Part shown: positions 57,270 to 64,000 of the stretch, in pieces
How positions within the stretch are numbered: position 1 is the stretch's first letter
How the letters are laid out: the number at the start of each line of letters is the position of its first letter
From: Cryptosporidium bovis
Lineage: Eukaryota > Apicomplexa > Conoidasida > Eucoccidiorida > Cryptosporidiidae
Direction of reading: 5' to 3'
DNA length: 64,000 nt
NCBI GenBank assembly: GCA_009768925.2
Contig: VHIT02000055.1
Coordinates: 35,745-99,744, forward strand
The notes under the pieces: generated by a model
What the model was told of the DNA's origin: nothing
Databases searched by the model: none
What the model saw: only the letters and a program-made list of their open reading frames with translations
Position numbers and translations under genes: made by a program

Positions 57270-59494
57270 TTATCAATAAACGTTTCTGCGTTACCCTTAT
57301 TATTTATGGCTTCTAGACTGTCGTAAAAGAGCTTTTCGGATATTTTCTTAATATTCTTGTGGATTGATGAATTCAAATCACATCTCTCTTGTAAAGCTCT
57401 CTCGAGTTTTGAGTTTGATTCATTTGCGTGGCTCTTTTTAGAATTAAAACCTGCACTGTAATCATTAAGAATATTTTTAAGATTTTGAAATATATCATTC
57501 CAAATAAACCCAGCAATTTTCGCAATGTTAGCCAACTCCTGCCTATTTTTTAAATTTTCAATAAGTTCCATATCAATTTTTTTAATTATAAAGCCGTCAT
57601 ATTTGGGTTTGTTGTTATACCTATCATACCCTACCTGCGCCTTTGCATAATCTACTTTTTTATTTTTAACGATACTAAGTAAACTCTCGATTCTCCAGGA
57701 GTGATAGTATCTAGATCTAGAATCATCGACATCCCCAATTTCGGTCAACTCTTTAATGTGGATACATGAATCAGGTATACTACCTTTAACTGAAACATTT
57801 ATACAACCGTATTTGTCAGTGGGTATCATATCATTATAGTTTAATTCTAATATAGGTTTAATTTGTGTCTGGTATTCGGCGAAATACTCTTGCCTTTTAG
57901 AATTTACAATATCTGTATTATTCGTATTTTTCTTAAACACGATTTTTATCGGTTTTTGATTCGGCTTGATTTCACGTTGATTTCGTTCCCACTGTAACTT
58001 AGTCTTAAGAATTTGAACATTTTCTCTTGGATATATCGGCTCACCTTGAAAATAGCCGATTATTGGTTCCTTTGGATGAATGATCTCAAAAGAACCTAAA
58101 CATGAAATAATTGCGTATTTATGATGATTTTTAAAAGCTGATTTAGATTTTGGTATACATATGTTTGAATTCTTTAAGGAATCTAATTCAAAATCATCTA
58201 ATATTTCTAGTTGAAGCATTCGAGAATCGTAATTTTGATTGATTCTATTTAAGTTCGAGATCAAATTATCTATAATTATTTTATTAGAATTTTTCATTTG
58301 TGATTGAATATTTTGTGACCAATCGGACGTATATCTACTTGTCGTTTCTTTTAAATATCCACCTTTGTTCACAGATACGATCCACCAACCAATATTATCA
58401 TGAGTTTTGTATTTAATACTAGTTTTAGAAATGTCAATTCTTTCTTTAAATTTTTTTAGATTCAGAGATTCTAATTTCTTGGTATTTGAGAACTCAAAAA
58501 TCAATGATTCTCTCTGTTCATCGAGCTCAATTCCTCTGCTTTCTTCATAATTTGGAGCTCTGGGAGATTCTTCTTGAAGCCTAGATTTTTTCGATGGGAT
58601 TATTGGAATTATAGAACCCTTTTCAGAGATATCAGAAGTATCAGAGTCATAATTTGAACCACAATCATTACCAATATTCAAAAATAGTTTTGAAAAAATG
58701 TCATCACCTTTCCTATTACTTTTTTTTTTAGTTTTTATTTCCTCGGTAGATTGAGATTGTATTCTGTTTCCTTTGCAGCCCGTAAAATTCCAACCACCAC
58801 GGTGTATGTCAATTGATATCCATTTATTAAAGCTAGGATCGAAGACTTCAACCCATAATTCCGGCCTTCTGTTGTTATCATCTAATTTGGTTTTACTCTT
58901 GAATTTTAAAATAGGTGGAATTAATAGTGTTAGGCGACAGTAGAAACCCAATGATCTAAGTAGGGATGCGAAAATAATATTACCGATTTCCGATCCACAA
59001 CTACCAGTCACTATTGAAGACAGTATCCTTTTTGTTATTAATGCAAAAAAAAAAGTTTTATTACTTAATTTATATGTTGAAACAAGTCCATTAATCTCAT
59101 TCAATTTGGTTACAAGATCTTTTAAATTACCATTACTCTCAAGTATACTTTTTTCAGCGTTATTTTCATAATTATTTACTCTAGAAAGTGAGTTATGAAG
59201 TTCATTCAAATTTACCTGATGAATTGAACTTTTATCCAAGCATGATTTATTGCTCAAATCGAATTTATATAGCCAATAGTCATTTGGCAAATAGTAGGTT
59301 TTGAAATATTTTCTAAACCATGTATATATTTCTTTTAAACTTTTGTTTTTTTGATTAAAACAATAGTAACAAACATATACCGACAAAATATGTGATTGAA
59401 CATATAAATTGTCAACAATTTTATTTAATAACCTTAAATGTACTAGCCAAGATAAAGCATAAACATGCCTGGAAATATTAATTATATTTTGCAT
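57266..59494 (-). CDS. XPC/Rad4 nucleotide-excision repair protein
   Basis: A 742-residue DNA-damage recognition factor. A transglutaminase-like domain (about 150-245: GSCGSEIGNIIFASLLRSLGFYCRLT, RPELWVEVFDPSFNKWISIDI) is followed by the beta-hairpin domains: BHD1 (about 455-515, FKNHHKYAIISCLGSFEIIHP, GYFQGEPIYPRENVQILKT), then a BHD2/3 region with YGCINVSVKGSIPDSCIHI. Between them is a Ser/Lys-rich insert (about 250-330). The family's transglutaminase site is dead in all members, so no activity is expected. It would detect bulky lesions and recruit TFIIH. Length is shorter than human XPC (940). First ATG used; the 3' end overlaps the methylthiotransferase gene by 4 bp. Confidence 0.82.
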   Translation of the reverse strand: MQNIINISRHVYALSWLVHLRLLNKIVDNLYVQSHILSVYVCYYCFNQKNKSLKEIYTWFRKYFKTYYLPNDYWLYKFDLSNKSCLDKSSIHQVNLNELHNSLSRVNNYENNAEKSILESNGNLKDLVTKLNEINGLVSTYKLSNKTFFFALITKRILSSIVTGSCGSEIGNIIFASLLRSLGFYCRLTLLIPPILKFKSKTKLDDNNRRPELWVEVFDPSFNKWISIDIHRGGWNFTGCKGNRIQSQSTEEIKTKKKSNRKGDDIFSKLFLNIGNDCGSNYDSDTSDISEKGSIIPIIPSKKSRLQEESPRAPNYEESRGIELDEQRESLIFEFSNTKKLESLNLKKFKERIDISKTSIKYKTHDNIGWWIVSVNKGGYLKETTSRYTSDWSQNIQSQMKNSNKIIIDNLISNLNRINQNYDSRMLQLEILDDFELDSLKNSNICIPKSKSAFKNHHKYAIISCLGSFEIIHPKEPIIGYFQGEPIYPRENVQILKTKLQWERNQREIKPNQKPIKIVFKKNTNNTDIVNSKRQEYFAEYQTQIKPILELNYNDMIPTDKYGCINVSVKGSIPDSCIHIKELTEIGDVDDSRSRYYHSWRIESLLSIVKNKKVDYAKAQVGYDRYNNKPKYDGFIIKKIDMELIENLKNRQELANIAKIAGFIWNDIFQNLKNILNDYSAGFNSKKSHANESNSKLERALQERCDLNSSIHKNIKKISEKLFYDSLEAINNKGNAETFIDN

Positions 59495-59812
59495 TAAATG
59501 GTAACTATTTTGTTTCAGGAAAACCTAAATTTTTATGCCTTGCCATTTACATTATGGAAATCTAACTCTTAAGTGAAAGGATTCGAATTGCCTGCGAGGC
59601 GGTAGCAAGGCTAAAAAAAAAAAATGAACAACTGTAACAAGTTATCAAAATTGATAATTGACTGACATCCACACGTGTATTTAGTGATTAGATTATAAAT
59701 TTCGATATTTGGAACTCAGAAGACGAAGAAAAAAGGTATTTAGAGTTTAGCAATAAAATCAAACTTTATTGATATATATATATATATATATATAAATGAT
59801 AAATCAAATACT
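59495..59812. other. Intergenic region with GC hairpin and TA repeat
   Basis: A 318-bp spacer between two minus-strand genes. A GC-rich segment with hairpin GCCT-GCG-AGGC (59590-59600) lies about 100 bp upstream of XPC; a TA microsatellite (59772-59794) sits just after the SLBP stop. Confidence 0.5.
59772..59794 (+). repeat. AT dinucleotide microsatellite
   Basis: About 11.5 copies of AT, from 59772 to 59794, 19 bp downstream of the SLBP stop codon (minus strand). Likely length-variable between isolates. Confidence 0.8.
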
Positions 59813-60916
59813 CTATATATGTGCAATGTTGATGTCTAAGTCATCGTATTTGTGGAGGGCTTTCCTCCAATGATTTAATCTACTTACGAACTGTTTTTGT
59901 GGGCATCTCATATGAGCGTTTGGGGTTTGTGGATCATTTTGGTCTCTGTCTTCTTTCCTAGGTTTTATTTTTAGGTAGTTTTGATATGCTTTTGTGCCTT
60001 TTCCTATTGCTATCTGAAATAATCTACTTGAAATTCTTTTGTTCCAGTCAACATTTGAGTCGTTTTCTGTAGGTACGCCATCTTTCTCAATTTTAACATC
60101 TTGGAGACTGTCACTAATTTTTGAAGTCTTAGTAGCAGTCTTTTTTGGAGTGTTCTGCTGGCTGGCCACTACCTTTTTGAAATTGCTAGCTTCTGCTTGA
60201 GCCTTAACTTTGTCTTTTGTAGGAATACTCAACCTTTTCGTTTCATGAACCTCATTAACTTTTGAGTGCTTAACTTTCTTGTAATTATTTTCACTCCATA
60301 TCCTGTAAGTGTTTTTGTTATTTTCATTGTTAATACAAAAATCTTCCAAATAGTCCTTATTTCTCTTTTTATTGTGATTAATTTGTATATTCTCAGTTGG
60401 GTCCTCGATAATCTTTGGTGAAGTTAAGTTTGGGCCTTGTATTAGACCACTTGTTGAATTGGTTCCTTCCTGGGAACTACCAACAATAGTAGAAGGTTCA
60501 CCTCCAAATTTAAATCCTAAACTCCCCAATTCTTGAACACTTTCAACCTCTTCGCAACTTTCTCTGACATCATTATCATTGTTATTAGTGATTATCTTCA
60601 ACTTTACCTCCTGCTTAGTTTCACGTTTAACAACACTATTTCTTCTCAAAAATCCTCTTAACATCCCTTTATTCTCAGTGTCTCTACATTCTCCGTTTTT
60701 GTTGCCTTTTATATCCAATGGTTCAGAGAGGCTATCATTTAATTTGGTACTTCTTTGTAGAAGCGAAGTCAAACCAAGAGATTTTGATTCATTCTTTGCG
60801 TCACTTTGAGTACACAACCAACTATTTGATGCATCACTAATACTTAGGTCTGCCCATCTTACAGCACCCCAAATAGACTTACTAACTATTGAGTTCCCCT
60901 TGTTATTCTCCACCAT
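59813..60916 (-). CDS. SLBP: Histone stem-loop binding protein (SLBP)
   Basis: A 367-residue protein with an SLBP RNA-binding domain at its C-terminus (about 290-361): RLFQIAIGKGTKAYQNYLK, PQTPNAHMRCP (the TPN turn with the phosphorylatable Thr), and LNHWRKALHKYDD. These match the IGKNTxxYxxY, PxTPxK and W...LHxWD blocks of metazoan SLBP. In other eukaryotes SLBP binds the 3' stem-loop of replication-dependent histone mRNAs and directs cleavage without poly(A) and translation in S phase. The first 290 residues are disordered, Ser/Asn/Lys-rich, with a conserved-looking N-terminal segment WGAVRWADLS. An unusual seven-residue spacing difference follows TPN. The histone genes themselves are not in this window. 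First ATG used. Confidence 0.87.
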   Translation of the reverse strand: MVENNKGNSIVSKSIWGAVRWADLSISDASNSWLCTQSDAKNESKSLGLTSLLQRSTKLNDSLSEPLDIKGNKNGECRDTENKGMLRGFLRRNSVVKRETKQEVKLKIITNNNDNDVRESCEEVESVQELGSLGFKFGGEPSTIVGSSQEGTNSTSGLIQGPNLTSPKIIEDPTENIQINHNKKRNKDYLEDFCINNENNKNTYRIWSENNYKKVKHSKVNEVHETKRLSIPTKDKVKAQAEASNFKKVVASQQNTPKKTATKTSKISDSLQDVKIEKDGVPTENDSNVDWNKRISSRLFQIAIGKGTKAYQNYLKIKPRKEDRDQNDPQTPNAHMRCPQKQFVSRLNHWRKALHKYDDLDINIAHI

Positions 60917-61311
60917 TAATCACCTAAAATACCTAAGTAAATATTAATAAATAGAAAAATAAAATACAATAAGACAACTAATTTTGTCTATTACAGAATA
61001 AACAAATGTTCAGAATATTGCAGGATGTATTTTTTTTTCACCACACCTATTGAATTCCAAATCTCTATGCTTAAGGGAGATTTTTGCGCTCCGAATTCCA
61101 TGTGTGGGCATGGCAGTCACTTTGCGGGCCAAAATGTAATTTAATTAAGCCAATTAAAGATCTCGAAAACAAAGAAAAAATTTTTCAAAAAAACAACATG
61201 AATTAGGTTCAGTAGTTTGAAACAATTTAAGCTTAAAAATGCGTACAAAAAGTGTAAATATTATATCAATAGTTTTAGTGTATTGTAAAAACTTATTTAT
61301 AACCGAGTTCT
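60917..61311. other. Intergenic region upstream of SLBP
   Basis: A 395-bp spacer between two minus-strand genes. It includes TTTTTGCGCTCC (61081-61092) and CTTTGCGGGCCA (61121-61132), weak matches to E2F sites about 165-215 bp upstream of the SLBP start. No RNA gene seen. Confidence 0.4.
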
Positions 61312-61872
61312 TCATTTACGTAGTTTGCGTGAAATTATTGTCGAGTTGTCAGCTTCACTTCCGATAATTTGCGAGTCTGAATTGTTTGAAACAACAGAAC
61401 CTACGTTTGAACCTGCTACTGAGGAAGTTTCTCCAGTAACAAACCCAGTATTAGACAAAGCCCCCAATGCTTCCTCATCTATGGGAGAAGTGACCGAGGA
61501 AAGAGAGAACCACCTCTCTCTTTCTGAAAACATATTTGATCCTGGCCTGAAAGAATTTCTACTTACATTTATGCTGGGCTTTCTTCCTCCAGGAGTAAAA
61601 AGTATACTGCTACTTGTTGAATAGCCATCCCAGCCCCTAAGCATATTTCCAACATCTGTAGTTTGTTCCCAGTATAGCGTTTCCAGTTCATATATTCTTT
61701 TTTCTATCTCATTAAGTTCATCACTCATTTTTTCGCGAAGTGCAAGCATTTCTTCGCTAAGTTTTGGTGAGTTGGAGGGCATGATAAAATATCCATGAGA
61801 TATATTTTTCATCAAGGAATCATCTGAATCAAGTGGTACTCGTTCAAACTCATCATAATTCTTCACCTTCAT
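61312..61872 (-). CDS. EAF6: Eaf6 subunit of MYST histone acetyltransferase complexes
   Basis: A 186-residue protein matching Eaf6/MEAF6, a small shared subunit of NuA4/NuA3 and MYST-type acetyltransferase complexes. The helical core ELNEIEKRIYELETLYWEQT (about 52-71) continues into GNMLRGWDGY, the invariant Eaf6 GN(I/M)(I/L)RGWD block, and the FSLSSVTSP segment matches SKSSVTS of the family. The C-terminal 60 residues are Ser/Gly/Thr-rich and disordered. Family members bind histone acetyltransferases through the coiled coil. It shares a 186-bp divergent promoter, with a good E2F site, with the Yju2 gene. Confidence 0.87.
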   Translation of the reverse strand: MKVKNYDEFERVPLDSDDSLMKNISHGYFIMPSNSPKLSEEMLALREKMSDELNEIEKRIYELETLYWEQTTDVGNMLRGWDGYSTSSSILFTPGGRKPSINVSRNSFRPGSNMFSERERWFSLSSVTSPIDEEALGALSNTGFVTGETSSVAGSNVGSVVSNNSDSQIIGSEADNSTIISRKLRK

Positions 61873-61925
61873 TCTAAAAGTTTAATTCAATATCTAAGGC
61901 ATTTATAAGAAATAAATCGTATTGC

Positions 61926-61935
61926 TTTCGCGCCA
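61926..61935 (+). promoter_or_regulatory. E2F consensus site TTTCGCGCCA
   Basis: Perfect match to the classical E2F site TTTSGCGC, located in the 186-bp spacer between Eaf6 (start 61872) and Yju2 (start 62059). The best E2F candidate in the window. Binding is inferred. Confidence 0.5.
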
Positions 61936-62058
61936 GGTGAAAGTAAAGCAGAAATAGATTTCCTGAAGTTTGTAAAAAGTGATATAACACATCTTTTTAG
62001 AATGAAAAAATGATAACAAATACATATTTTCAAACTTTCATGATATAATGCATTAAAA

Positions 62059-62889
62059 ATGTCAGAAAGAAAAGTACTTAATAGATATTTTCCTCCAGAT
62101 TTTGACCCAAAGAAATTAGATGAAAACAATGTATTGTGCAGAAAGAGTAAATCAATAAAAAGGTCATCTCTGAGAAAAAAAAAACTTATGAACATTAGAA
62201 TGTTGTACCCATTTACAATAAAATGCAATGGGTGTAGCACGTTTCATTATATAGGTACAAAGATGAATTCTAGAGTGGAAAAAATTGAGGGAAGCACATA
62301 TCTTGGAATACCAATCTGGAGGTTTCATTGCAGGTGTACTCAATGTGGGAATGATATAAAATTTAGAACTGACCCAAAGTCAAGTGATTACAAACTAGAG
62401 TCTGGTGCAACAAAAGCCACATTTGAAATAGGTGGTGAAGGGTTGGAAAATAAGGGAGGATTTGAAGAAATAGTGACAAATAATCGACCTAATTTTAGAT
62501 CTGTGGATGAGCTTGAGATTTTAAAAACATTAAATAAACGACTTATGAACAGAGAGGTTACTGAGTTAAATGCATTAAAGCTCTTGTTTAAAGATGACGA
62601 GGGGATAAATATAGAACAAAAAAATACCGAGCATGAAGGCTACCATGAATTGAAGTTAGCAGAAGGGAAGATAAATTTAGAGCGTTCTGTTGACGAAGAT
62701 TCTAAATTAATAAATAATTATATTAACAGATATAGTTTTTGTGTTAAAAACGAATCATGTGGCGTTGGTGCTGTGGTGAATTCAAAAAATAACAAAGATG
62801 AATTGAGTGTTCCAGATGAGGCTATTGTGTTTAAGAACACAGAATATCTTGGCACTTATCTCGATTTTTATAATTCAGATAATGAATAA
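62059..62889 (+). CDS. YJU2: Splicing factor Yju2/CWC16
   Basis: A 276-residue spliceosome component of the CWC16 family (Yju2/CCDC94), which helps branching. The N-terminus MSERKVLNRYFPPDFDPKKL is essentially the family consensus. A zinc-binding core follows: CNGC (about 55-58) and CRCTQCGND (about 92-100), with YIGTKMNSR and YLGIPIWRFHCRC, then KFRTDPKSSDYKLESGATK. The C-terminal 130 residues are charged and diverged, as in other members. Compared with yeast Yju2 (278) length is normal. Single exon, first ATG. Divergent from Eaf6. Confidence 0.93.
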   Translation: MSERKVLNRYFPPDFDPKKLDENNVLCRKSKSIKRSSLRKKKLMNIRMLYPFTIKCNGCSTFHYIGTKMNSRVEKIEGSTYLGIPIWRFHCRCTQCGNDIKFRTDPKSSDYKLESGATKATFEIGGEGLENKGGFEEIVTNNRPNFRSVDELEILKTLNKRLMNREVTELNALKLLFKDDEGINIEQKNTEHEGYHELKLAEGKINLERSVDEDSKLINNYINRYSFCVKNESCGVGAVVNSKNNKDELSVPDEAIVFKNTEYLGTYLDFYNSDNE

Positions 62890-64000
62890 ATTTTTCAAAA
62901 TTTGCAATTTTCAAATGAAAAAAATTTCAGGTACGTAGAAAATTCATAAACTATGTTATTAGTTACCTTAGTAGTTTTTGACTAAAAAATCTGTATGTAT
63001 TTAATCAGATAAATCTATTTTTTTTGAATTTCTTGAACTTTTGGGTTTTAACAAATTAATAAAAACCAAATTTGTCTGTTAGTTTGTGGTATACAATGTT
63101 TCTTGGAACATTTACTTGTTTTATTTATTAATGAAAGTATTTAAGTTTAATCCATTAAGTATTTAATGCTTTAATTTCAAAAAAATAGTGATTGTATATG
63201 GAGATTTTCTTTTTCCGATTACCCTATTGAGTTTCAATTTTTACAATTAATTCTAAAATTTTTATTTCGTAAATTTATTAAGTTATCCTTCCTAAATAAT
63301 TGAACATTAGCTTTGAAAGTTTCAGAGGAACTCTCAAGAACAAAAGTATACGCACTTTAGGTTAACCATGGAAAATTTCAAGTGCAACGTTCTATATAAA
63401 ACATTAAATAATAGCGATAAAAATGATGTGTGATTTGAATATTGTGGGGTTCAAATAAATAGTATATTGCGGAGGTTTACAAACTGGATTTTAAAAAGAA
63501 AGATAATTTACAGTTTATTTACACTTACATGAATTGATAGTTAATTCAAAGTGGAATTCTATTTATTCCAAACTTAATATTTAAAAATTTATCCGAAAAA
63601 AATTCGCACATTTAAGTATATAAGAGTAATTTACATATTTAAATTTGATTATTTAATTTCAATTAATAATTTTTTTTCAGAATTGAATATAAATTATATT
63701 GACTTCAAATCGACGGTTATTTAATAAAATAATGAATTATACGAATTTTATATCTGTAGCCACAAATATTGTTGATTATATATCATATTGTAAAACAAAA
63801 CTTTATTTACTGCCTCCTAGATACAATATAGCTTTTGCCTATTCACCAAAATTAAAATATTGGAGTACAAAAGGAAAAAACATTAAAGAGAAAAACATTT
63901 CATTGAATTTGAATAGATCCGCTTATAATATATATAATTGTTATTAACTATAAATATAAATATATTAAGGGTTTTAAATTTTTGAGAGATATATTTTCAG
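62890..64000. other. AT-rich region at the window end
   Basis: About 1.1 kb without a convincing gene. It includes a 71-residue ORF from ATG 63732 to 63947 (MNYTNFISVATNIVDYISYC...) with codon use that follows the AT background, and two intron-acceptor-like tracts (TTTTTTTTCAG ending at 63680 and TATATTTTCAG ending at 64000). These could be introns of a gene that continues to the right. Confidence 0.4.

Noticed and set aside
63699-63947. Small gene of 71-82 codons
   Set aside because: Starts at TTG or an internal ATG, codon use follows background, and no domain is seen; left as a note in the end region.
1-64000. Mobile elements, CRISPR arrays, viral insertions
   Set aside because: No transposase, reverse transcriptase, long terminal repeats, or spaced direct repeats were seen.

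Overview
The window looks like nuclear chromosomal DNA of an apicomplexan, most likely Cryptosporidium; I cannot name the species from the sequence alone. Reasons: AT-rich, compact DNA with short spacers; large, mostly intronless eukaryotic genes rich in Asn, Lys and Ile; rare short introns (50-251 nt) with GT..AG ends; a secreted thrombospondin type 1/apple-domain protein of apicomplexan type; an E2F-like factor together with GGCGGGA-type promoter boxes; and no bacterial operons, transposons, rRNA or CRISPR.

Layout. 1-12.5 kb: a giant helical protein cut by the left edge, a Gat/Sct1-type glycerol-3-phosphate acyltransferase, and a 1521-residue orphan with a basic N-terminus. 12.8-19 kb: membrane RING-H2 protein, secreted TSP1/apple protein, a tRNA-like element, HAD protein, an anchored LEA2-like protein, a small gene whose start codon appears to be split by an intron, and a triple CCCH zinc-finger protein. 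19-30 kb: a membrane/FABP-like/START fusion, a coiled-coil protein, a lysine-rich H1-like protein, HUS1, class I histone deacetylase, ribosomal protein S23 (spliced), and a possible MED21-like mediator subunit (spliced). 30-42 kb: PRP22 helicase (spliced), CDK9/12-like kinase with an Arg-rich tail, E2F, a three-exon membrane protein, and a golgin-like coiled-coil protein. 42-52.5 kb: a fusion of a fringe-like GT31 glycosyltransferase with a polysaccharide pyruvyltransferase, a Sec14 protein, a SET+PHD protein, CCZ1, TMCO1, and a six-TM protein. 53-63 kb: polycystin-like channel, CDKAL1-type methylthiotransferase, XPC/Rad4, histone stem-loop binding protein, Eaf6, and splicing factor Yju2. The last kilobase is AT-rich with no convincing gene.

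How genes relate: the window is rich in chromatin and cell-cycle functions (HDAC, Eaf6, SET/PHD, H1-like, SLBP, E2F, CDK, HUS1, XPC), in mRNA processing (PRP22, Yju2, SLBP, CCCH) and in membrane or lipid handling (GPAT, START, Sec14, CCZ1, TMCO1). There is no sign that these form operons; many pairs are divergent or convergent with very short spacers, and one convergent pair overlaps at its stop codons.

The strongest candidate for undescribed biology is the GT31-pyruvyltransferase fusion at 42210-44756, which predicts a pyruvylated glycan made in the secretory pathway. Next are the FABP-like/START membrane fusion and the splice-dependent start codons.
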